From: Moellerella wisconsensis ATCC 35017 | GTDB taxonomy: Bacteria; Pseudomonadota; Gammaproteobacteria; Enterobacterales; Enterobacteriaceae | Reading direction: 5' to 3' | NCBI RefSeq assembly: GCF_001294465.1 | Contig: NZ_LGAA01000016.1 | Span: forward strand, 1 to 64,000 | Length of the DNA: 64,000 bases | In this document: positions 25,288 to 34,785 of the stretch, in pieces | How the letters are laid out: each line of letters starts with the position of its first letter | How positions within the stretch are numbered: the stretch's first letter is position 1 | Notes under the pieces: model-generated | Databases searched by the model: none | Told to the model about the DNA's origin: nothing | The model's input: only the letters and a program-made list of their open reading frames with translations | Made by a program: the position numbers and the translations under genes

Positions 25288-26676
25288 TTATTTAGCACGC
25301 TTTTTCTCTGTTGATGGCTTATTTGATGATTTAACTGATGGTTTTGAATTATCTGTCGCAGTATTTTCTGTATTAGCAGGAGTACGGCGTTTACCAATAT
25401 TTTTACTGTCACGATGACGGACTTTGACTTTTTTCTTCGTCTCTTCTTGCTTTTTCTTCTCTTTACGTTTTTCGAGTACTTTCTTAGACGGTTTAGGATT
25501 ATTCAGCATTTTATCTGAAGGCGCTTTAGTCGATGGACGTAATTCATCCACCACTCTAACTTTAATTTGCTCTTCGATATAACGAGTTATTTTACCGAAT
25601 AATGGATAGTCATGTGCTTCAACTAACGAGATAGCAATACCTTTGCGGCCAGCACGTGCTGTACGGCCAATACGGTGCAGATAGACATCTGCGGTACGAG
25701 GCAAATCAAAGTTAAATACGTGGCTAATGTTCTCGATATCTAATCCGCGAGAGGCGATATCGGTAGCGACTAATACTTTGACTTGTCCACTATCCAGTCG
25801 TTTGATTGCATCAGTACGTTTTGCTTGAACCATTTCACCTTCAAGGTAGCTTGGTTCAATACCGGCGCTACGCAGCCATTGAACGACTTCACGCACACGC
25901 TCACGCTTACGAACAAAAACAATCGATTTAGTCACATCTTCTTGTTTGAGCAAATGGCACAGTAATGCCGTTTTGTGTTCAATGTTGTCAGCGCGATAAT
26001 AAAATTGTTGGATTTTTTTGCGTTCACGACGTGAAGGATCGGCATCTATTTCTAATGGATTCTCCAGAATACGCTCAGCAAAATCGCGAACGGCATTGCC
26101 TTCCAAGGTGGCAGAAAACAGCATGGTCTGTTTGCGCCAACGAGTTTCACCAGCAATTGTCTCGATATCATTGGCAAATCCCATATCGAGCATGCGGTCA
26201 GCTTCATCTAAGATCAGGATTTCGACCGCTCGGCAGTCAAAGTTTTCTTCTTTAATATATTGCAGCAGCCGGCCTGTTGTCGCGACCACGATATCTTGAT
26301 TTTCACTGAAAACTTCAGCGTGATTCATATAAGCCACACCACCAGTGATAGTTGCGATATCAAGATGAGTGTAAGCAGAGAGTTCTCTTGCTTGTTCAGC
26401 GACTTGCATAGCAAGTTCACGGGTCGGGGTTAAAATCAATACCCGCGGTGGCCCAGATTTTTTACGCGGAAAATCGAGCAAATGTTGGATCGTTGGCAAT
26501 AAAAAAGCCGCGGTTTTACCCGTGCCTGTAGGAGCCGAACCTAGAACATCACGGCCTTCCATTGCAGCAGGAATAGTTGCTGCTTGGATAACTGTGGGGC
26601 GTTGATAGCCTTTATCTGTCAGCGCATCAATTAGGCTTTCATCAAGTTCAAGTTCAGTAAAAGTTGTTGCAGTCAT
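25288..26676 (-). CDS. srmB: SrmB, DEAD-box RNA helicase
   Basis: A 462-residue DEAD-box helicase acting in early assembly of the 50S ribosomal subunit. Motifs in order are: the Q motif region, Walker A GSAPTGTGKT, PTRELAMQV, TGGVAYMNHAEVF (SrmB-typical), DEAD, SAT, and the C-terminal HRIGRTARAGRKG. The tail is Lys-rich and disordered with RHRDSKNIGKRR, as in E. coli SrmB (444 aa). It is divergent from trmN, the same arrangement as in E. coli. Confidence 0.96.
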   Translation of the reverse strand: MTATTFTELELDESLIDALTDKGYQRPTVIQAATIPAAMEGRDVLGSAPTGTGKTAAFLLPTIQHLLDFPRKKSGPPRVLILTPTRELAMQVAEQARELSAYTHLDIATITGGVAYMNHAEVFSENQDIVVATTGRLLQYIKEENFDCRAVEILILDEADRMLDMGFANDIETIAGETRWRKQTMLFSATLEGNAVRDFAERILENPLEIDADPSRRERKKIQQFYYRADNIEHKTALLCHLLKQEDVTKSIVFVRKRERVREVVQWLRSAGIEPSYLEGEMVQAKRTDAIKRLDSGQVKVLVATDIASRGLDIENISHVFNFDLPRTADVYLHRIGRTARAGRKGIAISLVEAHDYPLFGKITRYIEEQIKVRVVDELRPSTKAPSDKMLNNPKPSKKVLEKRKEKKKQEETKKKVKVRHRDSKNIGKRRTPANTENTATDNSKPSVKSSNKPSTEKKRAK

Positions 26677-27011
26677 TATATACCTCTATTTGGGGCGCCG
26701 ATTATAAACAGGTTATATGAATAGTTCACCTGAAAATATCTACCGTAGACGGTAGTGTACCTGTTTTGTGCTGTGTATGGGATCATTATTGAACGACTAA
26801 ATGAGAATAACTGGAGGGATATAACTAGTATATTTAGCCTATTTTCTGCCCATAATACAGTTACATGAACATAAAAGTGTAAAATTCATTCACCAATATT
26901 ACCGCGTGTTGCTTCAATGATTTATTTTCTCTCTTTCAGCCGTGATATTTTTCTGGCATTTTGCTACTCTGCTCGGTTTGCTTGGCTCGTTAACTGGATA
27001 AAAAGGATAAA
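26677..27011. promoter_or_regulatory. Divergent srmB-trmN intergenic region
   Basis: This 335-base gap carries the starts of both genes. A TATAAT on the minus strand (26701-26706) is a likely -10 of srmB. A tight inverted repeat, CTACCGTAGACGGTAG, lies at 26740-26755 (7-bp arms, 2-base centre) just upstream and could be an operator; I do not recognise the regulator. Nothing else convincing is visible, and no small ORF with a good ribosome site. Confidence 0.4.
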
Positions 27012-27752
27012 ATGATGGGGCAGACGGTTAAGCGATACCGTAAAGGTGGTTTCACATTTAAACAATTCTTTGTCGGGCATGACCGATGCGCCATGAAGGT
27101 TGGAACGGACGGTGTGTTACTTGGTGCATGGGCGCCGGTAGAGAATGCTTGTAAGGCACTAGATATTGGGTGTGGGAGCGGCTTAATCTCACTTATGCTA
27201 GCACAACGACAACCTAGATTGCATATTGATGCGATTGAATTAGATCCCGTCGCTGCTGAGCAAGCAGCTGAGAATTTTCATGCCTCACCTTGGGCTGATA
27301 GGCTGCAAGTTTATGCTGAAAATGTGCTCGATTTTGTTCAACATACGCAGAATAAATATGCGCTCATAGTGAGTAATCCACCGTATTTTGAACCGGCGGT
27401 CTCTTGCCGTGACTCGTATCGAGATCAAGCACGTTATACCGCCACATTGAATCATCAAAGTTTATTAATGTGCGCTAAAAAGCTATTAACGGCAGATGGC
27501 CTTTTTTGTGTGGTATTGCCGAGCGATGTCGCTGAAAATGTCGAGCAATTAGCCTTGCAACAAGGGTGGTCAGTATTTCAACGTACCAATATTTGTGATA
27601 AATCGACGACGCCAATTCATCGTGTGCTATTAGCTTTTAGTCAACAGCCGACAGAAACGCTAATTGACTCTTTAGTGCTAAAACAGGATGACGGAAAAAC
27701 CTATACTCCTCAATTTATTCAGTGGATTACTGATTTTTATGTAAATTATTGA
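27012..27752 (+). CDS. trmN: tRNA1(Val) adenine-37 N6-methyltransferase
   Basis: A 246-residue SAM-dependent methyltransferase matching E. coli YfiC/TrmN6. It methylates the N6 of A37 in tRNA1(Val). The SAM-binding motif LDIGCGSGLISLM is at about 50-62, and the N6-adenine catalytic motif NPPYF is at 122-126. The ATGATG start offers two adjacent codons; either could be used. It is convergent with nadB, with a gene order (srmB, trmN, nadB, rpoE) as in E. coli. Confidence 0.94.
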   Translation: MMGQTVKRYRKGGFTFKQFFVGHDRCAMKVGTDGVLLGAWAPVENACKALDIGCGSGLISLMLAQRQPRLHIDAIELDPVAAEQAAENFHASPWADRLQVYAENVLDFVQHTQNKYALIVSNPPYFEPAVSCRDSYRDQARYTATLNHQSLLMCAKKLLTADGLFCVVLPSDVAENVEQLALQQGWSVFQRTNICDKSTTPIHRVLLAFSQQPTETLIDSLVLKQDDGKTYTPQFIQWITDFYVNY

Positions 27753-27789
27753 TTTGGTTTCAATCTACTATTTTTTATCCATATTGCTA

Positions 27790-27849
27790 AAGCCCCCGGC
27801 GGGTTATCTATTATCTGTATATCTTCTAGGTATACCGGAGGGGAGGCTT
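27790..27849. terminator. Imperfect hairpin between trmN and nadB
   Basis: AAGCCCCCGG near 27790 can pair with CCGGAGGGGAGGCTT ending at 27849, with bulges. It lies between convergent genes and is the only terminator-like structure there. It lacks a clear T-tract. Confidence 0.3.
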
Positions 27850-27875
27850 ATGACTAACCGTTAGCTCGGTATATT

Positions 27876-29477
27876 TTAGGGTTTAAGGATTGTTGGCCCT
27901 GAATTTGGTTGTTGGTGTGGAAAATCGAGGTTGTAATGTAATCCTCGACTTTCATGGCGTTCTAATGCGCACCGGATCATTAATTCGGCGACCAGTACCA
28001 AATTGCGTAATTCCAGTAAGTTATTTGAAATACGGAAATTAGCATAATAATCATGGATTTCCTGTTGTAATAAATGAATACGACGTAGCGCCCGTTCTAG
28101 TCGTTTAGTTGTTCGGACGATCCCCATATAATCCCACATAAATAGCCTTAATTCATGCCAGTTATGTTGTATGACAACTTGCTCATCTGAATTATGAACT
28201 CGACTCTCATCCCATTCTGGTAATAAAGGTATTTCAGCAATATCCGCAATTTGTTGGTGGATATCTTCAGCTGCGGACCATCCATAAACTAAACATTCAA
28301 GTAATGAATTTGATGCCATACGATTCGCGCCGTGTAGGCCGGTATAGCTAGTTTCACCAATGGCATAAAGATGTGTAACATCAGTTTGCCCTGTATGATT
28401 AACTATAACGCCTCCACAGGTGTAGTGCGCGGCAGGAACGATTGGAATGTGATCGTGCGTCAAATCTAATCCTAATGTCAGCAATTTTTCATAAATAGTT
28501 GGGAAGTGGCTCGTAATAAATTCTGCCGGTTTATGGCTAATATCAAGATACATACAATCAGCACCTAAGCGCTTCATTTCATGGTCGATAGCACGAGCAA
28601 CAATATCTCGAGGCGCTAGCTCTGCGCGTTTATCTATTTCAGACATAAAGCGACTGCCATCTGGACGACGTAAATATGCGCCTTCTCCCCGCAAGGCCTC
28701 GGTTAATAGAAAATTTCTGGCTTGAGGATGAAATAAGCATGTGGGATGAAATTGATTAAACTCTAGGTTGGCTACCCTACAACCTAAACGCCATGCCATT
28801 GCAATGCCGTCACCGGAGGAAATATCGGGATTGGTAGTATACTGATAGACTTTGGCGGCGCCACCGGTAGCTAATACCACAGTTTTAGCTCGGATTGTTG
28901 CGACCTGTTCTTGCTGACGATCCCACACATAGGCGCCGACAACGCGAGCAGTGCCCGGTAGCCCAACTTTATCGGAGCGAATTAAATCAACAGCATTATA
29001 ACGCTCTTTTACTGTAATGTTAGGATGAGCCATTGCCTGTGCGACAAGCGTGGTTTCGACTTCTTTACCTGTCGCGTCAGCATGGTGCAAAATACGGCGA
29101 TGACTATGTCCGCCTTCTTGAGTTAAATGATACTGTGTTGTGCCGCTATCGGTAATTTCCGTATCAAATAAAACCCCTTTTTCGATAAGCCACTGTACAC
29201 AATTACGTGCATTAGAGGCGATAAATTCGACGGTTTCTTTATCACAAATACCACCACCGGCAATAAGGGTATCTTCAACGTGGGATTCGATACTATCAGT
29301 ATCATCAAAAACAGCAGCAATTCCGCCTTGAGCATAGTATGATGCGCCTTCGCTTAGGTGACTTTTGCTAAGTAATGTAACTCGATGGAACGGTGCCAAC
29401 CGTAAGGCAGTAGATAATCCGGCGACACCACTACCAATAATAAGCACGTCTGTGTAATGCTGTGTAATAGTCTTCAT
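27876..29477 (-). CDS. nadB: L-aspartate oxidase
   Basis: A 533-residue flavoenzyme, the first enzyme of de novo NAD synthesis. It oxidises L-aspartate to iminoaspartate, which NadA then uses. The FAD-binding motif [17 protein letters not shown] is near residues 12-28. The succinate-dehydrogenase-like [14 protein letters not shown] block and the HPTCLFHP active-site region follow. A C-terminal helical domain ends near residue 530. Length matches E. coli NadB (540). It is divergent from rpoE, as in E. coli. Confidence 0.96.
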   Translation of the reverse strand: MKTITQHYTDVLIIGSGVAGLSTALRLAPFHRVTLLSKSHLSEGASYYAQGGIAAVFDDTDSIESHVEDTLIAGGGICDKETVEFIASNARNCVQWLIEKGVLFDTEITDSGTTQYHLTQEGGHSHRRILHHADATGKEVETTLVAQAMAHPNITVKERYNAVDLIRSDKVGLPGTARVVGAYVWDRQQEQVATIRAKTVVLATGGAAKVYQYTTNPDISSGDGIAMAWRLGCRVANLEFNQFHPTCLFHPQARNFLLTEALRGEGAYLRRPDGSRFMSEIDKRAELAPRDIVARAIDHEMKRLGADCMYLDISHKPAEFITSHFPTIYEKLLTLGLDLTHDHIPIVPAAHYTCGGVIVNHTGQTDVTHLYAIGETSYTGLHGANRMASNSLLECLVYGWSAAEDIHQQIADIAEIPLLPEWDESRVHNSDEQVVIQHNWHELRLFMWDYMGIVRTTKRLERALRRIHLLQQEIHDYYANFRISNNLLELRNLVLVAELMIRCALERHESRGLHYNLDFPHQQPNSGPTILKP

Positions 29478-29754
29478 AGGTGTTTGCTTTTTTTAGTATA
29501 AATGAGAGGTTTCATGTTAGCCTATCATTTGGTGCAAAGCTATTTTGCGATATATGCCTGTTATAACTCAAATTATTGGTAGCTAGGCTGCATTTTTAAC
29601 ACGCTTATTTTAGCTATGTAAGAGGTTAAAATAGCGTATTAGAAGAACATTTTTTATGCGATGCTATTGGGATTTTAGCTAGTAGATCTTATCGATCCCT
29701 AACGATCCACCAGGAATAGGTCGTATCTTTTATTATTTTATTTTCAATTAAATT

Positions 29755-29782
29755 GAACTTCGCTAATTTTTGCGACTCAAAA
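29755..29782 (+). promoter_or_regulatory. Sigma-E promoter of the rpoE operon
   Basis: GAACTT at 29755-29760 is followed after 16 bases by TCAAAA at 29777-29782. This matches the sigma-E consensus GAACTT / TCNAA. Transcription would start near 29787, about 80 bases before rpoE, giving autoregulation as in E. coli. The rest of the 388-base gap (29478-29754) is AT-rich, contains the nadB start region and shows no other gene. Confidence 0.82.
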
Positions 29783-29785
29783 GTT

Positions 29786-29869
29786 ATGCTTGCTAAAGTA
29801 ATGGATAACATAACTGGTGACGTGATGATTTATGTGGAGCCTGAATTCAGGAGAATTAGCCTGGAATGA
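29786..29869 (+). CDS. rseD: Short leader ORF overlapping rpoE (RseD-like)
   Basis: A 27-codon frame, starting ATG at 29786 (or an internal ATG at 29801), ends in FRRISLE. Its TGA overlaps the rpoE start as ATGA. E. coli has a leader gene, rseD, in this place, whose translation is coupled to rpoE and is a target of CsrA. GGA motifs next to the rpoE start (in CAGGAG and TGGAATG) fit such control. The sigma-E transcript would begin about at the first ATG, so the 29801 start or an upstream promoter may be used. Identity rests on position, coupling and the C-terminal residues. Confidence 0.55.
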   Translation: MLAKVMDNITGDVMIYVEPEFRRISLE

Positions 29870-30444
29870 GCGAGCAACAGACAGACCAAATGTTGGTCGA
29901 TAAGGTACAGCAAGGCGATAAAAAGGCCTTCAATTTGTTGGTAGTTAGATACCAGCATAAAGTTGCAAGCCTAGTTTCACGCTATGTACCGCAAGCTGAT
30001 GTGCCTGATGTCGCTCAGGAAGCTTTTATTAAAGCTTATCGTGCGATCAGTTCATTTCGCGGTGATAGTGCATTTTATACTTGGCTGTATCGGATCGCCG
30101 TTAATACAGCAAAGAATTATTTAGTGGCTCAGGGGCGCCGTCCTCCGGCTTCAGATTTAGAAGCCAGTGATGCAGAAAATTTTGAAGCTGCCAGTGCGCT
30201 AAAAGAAATTTCGAACCCTGAGAATTTAATGTTGTCAGAAGAATTAAAACGTGTGGTTTTTAAAACTATTGAATCGCTTCCTGAAGATTTACGCATGGCG
30301 ATAACACTTAGGGAGCTTGATGGACTTAGCTACGAAGAAATAGCAGAAGTCATGGATTGTCCCGTCGGTACAGTGAGATCGCGTATCTTCAGGGCCAGAG
30401 AAGCCATCGATAGTAAAGTGCAACCACTGATCCAACAACACTGA
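29866..30444 (+). CDS. rpoE: RNA polymerase sigma factor RpoE (sigma-E)
   Basis: A 192-residue ECF sigma factor nearly identical to E. coli RpoE (191 aa). Region 2 contains YVPQADVPDVAQEAFIKAYRAI, and FRGDSAFYTWLYRIAVNTAKNY covers the -10 recognition helices. Region 4 contains LDGLSYEEIAEVMDCPVGTVRSRIFRARE, which reads the GAACTT -35 element. It directs the envelope-stress response and is held by RseA at the membrane. It heads rpoE-rseA-rseB-rseC and is preceded by its own sigma-E promoter. Confidence 0.98.
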   Translation: MSEQQTDQMLVDKVQQGDKKAFNLLVVRYQHKVASLVSRYVPQADVPDVAQEAFIKAYRAISSFRGDSAFYTWLYRIAVNTAKNYLVAQGRRPPASDLEASDAENFEAASALKEISNPENLMLSEELKRVVFKTIESLPEDLRMAITLRELDGLSYEEIAEVMDCPVGTVRSRIFRAREAIDSKVQPLIQQH

Positions 30445-30488
30445 CAGTAAATGTAATTGTGGTGCTAATAACTTAAGGGTATTTAAGC

Positions 30489-31103
30489 ATGCAAAGAGAG
30501 AAACTTTCCGCATTGATGGATGGTGAAGTTCTGGAACCAGAATTTATCAGCACTGTCTCGCAAGATTCAGCGTTACAGCAACGCTGGGAGAGCTATCATC
30601 TCATCCGTGATACATTGCGTGGTGATACCGGTGAGGTTGTCCATTTTGATATTGCGAGCCAAGTTGCACTGGCGCTTGAAAATGAGCCTGTGCAGTTGAA
30701 TCCGCAAGCGATTCCAGAATCACAACCTACCCCGGCTCATTGGGGGGCACCTATCTGGGCAAAAATTCGTCCTTGGGCGAGCCAAATTACACAAGTCGGT
30801 ATGGCCGCATGTGTTTCATTAGCGGTTATTGTAGGCGTTCAACAATATAATAAAGATGGTGATATTGTGGCTCAGCCAGAGTATGCCGCTTTTAATACAG
30901 TACCGGTGGGAGCAGGAGCACCTGTGAGCTTAAATGTATCCAATGAGCAATTATTTGGTAATGAACAACAAATGCAGGTAGAACAACGTAATCAGCGTAT
31001 CAATGCTATGCTTCAACAGTATGAGATTGAGCGCCGTTCTATGTTGCAAAATAGTGATCAATCTATGCAGCCTGTCTCTTCTGCTGGAGCTAAACAGCAA
31101 TAA
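30489..31103 (+). CDS. rseA: RseA, anti-sigma-E factor
   Basis: A 204-residue single-pass inner-membrane protein (E. coli 216). The cytoplasmic N-terminal sigma-binding domain begins MQREKLSALMDGEVLEPE, with QQRWESYHLIRDTLRGD. A transmembrane segment lies at about 100-118 (ITQVGMAACVSLAVIVGVQQ). The periplasmic, Gln-rich tail is the substrate of DegS and the ligand of RseB. Proteolysis of RseA frees RpoE under outer-membrane stress. Its TAA overlaps the rseB ATG by one base. Confidence 0.95.
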   Translation: MQREKLSALMDGEVLEPEFISTVSQDSALQQRWESYHLIRDTLRGDTGEVVHFDIASQVALALENEPVQLNPQAIPESQPTPAHWGAPIWAKIRPWASQITQVGMAACVSLAVIVGVQQYNKDGDIVAQPEYAAFNTVPVGAGAPVSLNVSNEQLFGNEQQMQVEQRNQRINAMLQQYEIERRSMLQNSDQSMQPVSSAGAKQQ

Positions 31104-32047
31104 TGAAATATTGGTTATCCGTCGTCTTTTTGGCGGGCGGCCTACTAGCATCTAGCACTGTTTCGGCGGCACAATCTGGAGCTGAAACAGTGTTAGAAGA
31201 TATGGGGAATGCCGCTCAACGCTTGTCTTATGAAGTCTCCTTTATCACTATTAGCCCACAGAGTATTACCCCTGCCCGTTATCGGCATGGCTTAATTAAT
31301 AAGCAGCCAGTGGCTCAGATGATCCAAATGGATTCATCGCGTCGAGAAATCGTGCAAAAAGGTAATGTTATTAGCTATTTTGAGCCTGGTTTTGATGCTT
31401 TTAGCCTAAATGGTCAATATATCGTTGATCACCTACCGTCAGTCATTTTTGCAAATTTCCCACAATTAAGCGCATATTATAACTTTATCGATGCTGGACG
31501 CACACATATTGGTGATCGTCCTTGTTTAGTTATTCGTGTTATCTCGAAAGATAACTCCCGCTTTAATTATGTTTTATTAATCGATGAAGAAACACGTTTA
31601 CCATTGAGAATTGATTTACTCGATAATAACAACGAGACACTAGAGCAATTTAGAGTAATTTCAACGGTATTAGATAGTAAGTCGGTGAATGATTCGTTAA
31701 TCGCGTTGAGTAAATTGAATCTTCCACCTTTACTTATTGCGCCTAAAAATGAAAAACCAGCATTTACTTGGCGTGTAGGTTCTGTTCCGCCAGGTTTTGA
31801 GGAAATATCTCGCTCTCGACGTAATATTCAGCAAGGTGATCAACTTGAAACGGCTATGTTCAGCGATGGACTGTTTAGTTTCTCCGTTAATGTGACGAAA
31901 GCCGGAAATGGTAAACTCATTGAGCAACCTATTAGCCGAGGGCGTCGAACCATTTATACGTTAACTCAAGGGCAAAATGAAGTGACTATCATTGGTGAAC
32001 TCCCATTAGCTACGGCGAAGCAAATTGCATCCAGTATTCGTTTTTAG
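31103..32047 (+). CDS. rseB: RseB, periplasmic regulator of sigma-E
   Basis: A 314-residue periplasmic protein with a signal peptide (about 1-23, cleaving after VSAA) and two lipid-binding-like domains. Landmarks include GLINKQPVAQMIQMDSSRREIVQKGNVISYFEP and the C-terminal domain with FSDGLFSFSVNV. RseB binds the periplasmic part of RseA and shields it from proteolysis until LPS or lipoprotein signals release it. The start overlaps the rseA stop (TAATG), so translation is coupled. Confidence 0.95.
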   Translation: MKYWLSVVFLAGGLLASSTVSAAQSGAETVLEDMGNAAQRLSYEVSFITISPQSITPARYRHGLINKQPVAQMIQMDSSRREIVQKGNVISYFEPGFDAFSLNGQYIVDHLPSVIFANFPQLSAYYNFIDAGRTHIGDRPCLVIRVISKDNSRFNYVLLIDEETRLPLRIDLLDNNNETLEQFRVISTVLDSKSVNDSLIALSKLNLPPLLIAPKNEKPAFTWRVGSVPPGFEEISRSRRNIQQGDQLETAMFSDGLFSFSVNVTKAGNGKLIEQPISRGRRTIYTLTQGQNEVTIIGELPLATAKQIASSIRF

Positions 32048-32059
32048 GAGTGGTAAAAA

Positions 32060-32524
32060 ATGATTAAAGAGTGGGCAACCGTTATTCGTTGGCATCAAGG
32101 CCGTGCATTATTGCGTTATGGGGCCTCTTCTGGCTGCGGAAGTTGCAGTGCTCGTGGTGCTTGTGGTTCTTACGTGCTAGATAAAATCACTCCTGAAATT
32201 GAGCACCAGCTCGAAATTTCTATTGATCAACCACTTGAAGTTGGACAAAAAGTAGAAGTTGGTATTTCTGAAGGCAGTTTATTGCGTTCAGCGATGTTAG
32301 TTTATTTATCACCTTTATTAGGATTATTTTTATTGGCTGGTATTTTACAAGCTAATGATTTTTCTCAGATCTGGGTGTTTATCGGTGGAATGATTGGTGG
32401 CATTGTGGGCTTTCTATTAGCTAAAAAAATAGCTCACTTTTGGGCTGGCGAAGCCGCATTTGAACCTGTTGTTTTACAGATTGGCTTACCTCCAACCGAA
32501 CTTGTTACTCGTACTGAATGCTGA
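32060..32524 (+). CDS. rseC: RseC, inner-membrane SoxR-reducing/electron-transfer accessory protein
   Basis: A 154-residue protein with an N-terminal Cys cluster, SGCGSCSARGACGSYV (about 26-41), and two transmembrane helices (about 78-95 and 103-121). It matches E. coli RseC (159 aa), linked to the Rnf complex and SoxR reduction; the exact function is unsettled. It is the last gene of the rpoE operon, 12 bases after rseB. Confidence 0.93.
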   Translation: MIKEWATVIRWHQGRALLRYGASSGCGSCSARGACGSYVLDKITPEIEHQLEISIDQPLEVGQKVEVGISEGSLLRSAMLVYLSPLLGLFLLAGILQANDFSQIWVFIGGMIGGIVGFLLAKKIAHFWAGEAAFEPVVLQIGLPPTELVTRTEC

Positions 32525-32965
32525 TAATTCTGTATTTGCCAGTAAAAAATAGAATGAAATGCTCAATGAGAATAATTAAAGTGATGTGCCAATGAGCGCT
32601 TATTGAGCGATGAAGGATTCTCCTCCTCACTATATTTGACGCATATGTACGATTTCGACTAACAATCTAACATAATAACTACGATGACTATTTTATTAAC
32701 GTATCCTCTTAATTATTGAAAACTCATGCCAATCATTCATAGCATTGTCGCGCTATAAATCAGCGTATTTAGCTATTTTTAGCTGTATCAATTGCCTTAA
32801 TACACAGGATTTACCTTAGTTTTACATTGAATCTTTGTGTTAACTATCTCTTCTATGTAAAATGTTGCCAATTACTCAACTTGTGACATACATAGCGTTT
32901 TAGCTTTGGGGTATGAAATTCACCCTAAGCTGATTTTGTAAGGCAATTTAAAAGAAGATATTACC
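32525..32965 (+). promoter_or_regulatory. Intergenic region before lepA, with a possible promoter
   Basis: A 441-base gap without a credible ORF. A candidate promoter is TTGTGT (32835-32840), 17 bases, TAAAAT (32858-32863), about 100 bases before lepA. No strong terminator for rseC is visible. The region is otherwise AT-rich and featureless to my eye. Confidence 0.35.
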
Positions 32966-34768
32966 TTGAAAATCAATAATATTAGAAACTTTTCAGTTAT
33001 TGCTCATATCGATCACGGCAAATCAACATTGTCGGATCGTATTATTCAAATTTGTGGTGGTTTAACCGATCGTGAAATGGAAGCCCAAGTTCTGGATTCC
33101 ATGGATCTTGAACGTGAACGCGGGATTACTATTAAAGCTCAGAGCGTTACGCTCGACTATAAAGCCGCTGATGGTGAAACTTATCAGTTGAACTTTATCG
33201 ATACACCCGGACATGTTGACTTTTCATATGAAGTCTCGCGCTCTTTGGCTGCCTGTGAGGGAGCATTGTTGGTAGTTGATGCTGGGCAAGGCGTGGAAGC
33301 GCAGACACTGGCGAACTGCTATACCGCAATCGAGATGGATTTAGAAGTTGTTCCTGTTCTGAATAAAATCGATTTACCAGCCGCTGATCCTGAGCGTGTC
33401 GCCGATGAAATTGAAGATATTGTGGGCCTTGATGCTCACGATGCAGTACGCTGCTCGGCTAAAACCGGTGTTGGCGTACAAGAAGTTATTGAACGTTTAG
33501 TTCGAGATATCCCGCATCCTACCGGTGACGCAGATGCTCCTCTTCAAGCGTTAATCATTGACTCATGGTTTGATAACTATCTGGGCGTAGTATCGCTTAT
33601 CAGGATTAAAAACGGTACCTTGCGTAAAGGCGAAAAAATCAAGGTCATGAGTACAGGCCAAGTTTATAATGCCGATCGTTTAGGTATTTTTACCCCTAAA
33701 CGTGTTGAACGTGATACGTTGCATTGTGGTGAGGTTGGCTGGTTAGTGTGCGCTATTAAAGATATTACAGGCGCACCGGTTGGTGATACCTTGACAACAT
33801 CTCGTATGCCAGCAGATAAAGCATTACCCGGTTTTAAAAAAGTAAAACCACAGGTTTATGCTGGATTATTCCCAGTAAGCTCTGATGATTATGAAGCTTT
33901 CCGTGATGCGTTAGGTAAATTGAGCTTAAACGATGCATCATTATTCTATGAGCCAGAAACGTCAACAGCATTAGGTTTTGGTTTCCGTTGTGGTTTCCTT
34001 GGATTACTCCATATGGAAATCATCCAAGAGCGGTTAGAGCGCGAATATGATCTTGATCTTATCACCACCGCGCCAACGGTAGTGTATGAGATTGAAATGA
34101 CTAATGGTGAGGTTATTCAAGTTGATAGCCCGTCCAAATTGCCACCATTAAACAATATTAATCAACTACGTGAACCGATTGCTGAATGCCACATGTTGAT
34201 GCCAAAAGAATATTTAGGCAATGTAATCACCCTCTGTGTTGAGAAACGAGGGGTGCAAACCAATATGGTGTATCACGGAAATCAAGTTGCATTAACCTAT
34301 GAAATTCCGATGGCAGAAGTGGTTTTGGATTTCTTTGATCGATTAAAATCAACTTCACGTGGTTATGCTTCTCTGGATTATGGTTTTAAACGTTTCCAAG
34401 CCTCTGATATGGTAAGAGTTGATGTACTTATTAACGGCGAGCGCGTTGATGCCTTAGCATTGATTACTCACCAATCTAACTCTCAATATCGTGGTCGTGA
34501 ATTGGTTGAAAAAATGAAAGAGCTAATCCCTCGTCAGCAATTTGATATTGCTATTCAGGCAGCCATTGGCAACCATATTATAGCTCGTTCTACGGTTAAA
34601 CAATTACGTAAAAACGTACTTGCCAAATGTTACGGTGGTGATATTAGTCGTAAGAAAAAACTGTTGCAGAAACAGAAAGATGGTAAGAAACGTATGAAGC
34701 AGGTCGGTAACGTAGAGCTGCCTCAAGAAGCATTCTTAGCGATATTACATGTCGGAAAAGACAACTAA
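32966..34768 (+). CDS. lepA: LepA/EF4, ribosome-associated translation GTPase
   Basis: A 600-residue elongation-factor-type GTPase matching E. coli LepA (599 aa). G1 is [11 protein letters not shown]2 is in [10 protein letters not shown]3 is DTPGHVDF, G4 is NKID and G5 is SAKTG. The C-terminal domain unique to LepA ends in [16 protein letters not shown]. It assists translation initiation and 30S biogenesis, or elongation under ionic stress. The start is a TTG at 32966, as no ATG or GTG gives the family N-terminus [14 protein letters not shown]. The weak start codon is unusual compared with the ATG in E. coli. It is 17 bases from lepB. Confidence 0.97.
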   Translation: MKINNIRNFSVIAHIDHGKSTLSDRIIQICGGLTDREMEAQVLDSMDLERERGITIKAQSVTLDYKAADGETYQLNFIDTPGHVDFSYEVSRSLAACEGALLVVDAGQGVEAQTLANCYTAIEMDLEVVPVLNKIDLPAADPERVADEIEDIVGLDAHDAVRCSAKTGVGVQEVIERLVRDIPHPTGDADAPLQALIIDSWFDNYLGVVSLIRIKNGTLRKGEKIKVMSTGQVYNADRLGIFTPKRVERDTLHCGEVGWLVCAIKDITGAPVGDTLTTSRMPADKALPGFKKVKPQVYAGLFPVSSDDYEAFRDALGKLSLNDASLFYEPETSTALGFGFRCGFLGLLHMEIIQERLEREYDLDLITTAPTVVYEIEMTNGEVIQVDSPSKLPPLNNINQLREPIAECHMLMPKEYLGNVITLCVEKRGVQTNMVYHGNQVALTYEIPMAEVVLDFFDRLKSTSRGYASLDYGFKRFQASDMVRVDVLINGERVDALALITHQSNSQYRGRELVEKMKELIPRQQFDIAIQAAIGNHIIARSTVKQLRKNVLAKCYGGDISRKKKLLQKQKDGKKRMKQVGNVELPQEAFLAILHVGKDN

Positions 34769-34785
34769 TTTGAAAAGGAGTATCA

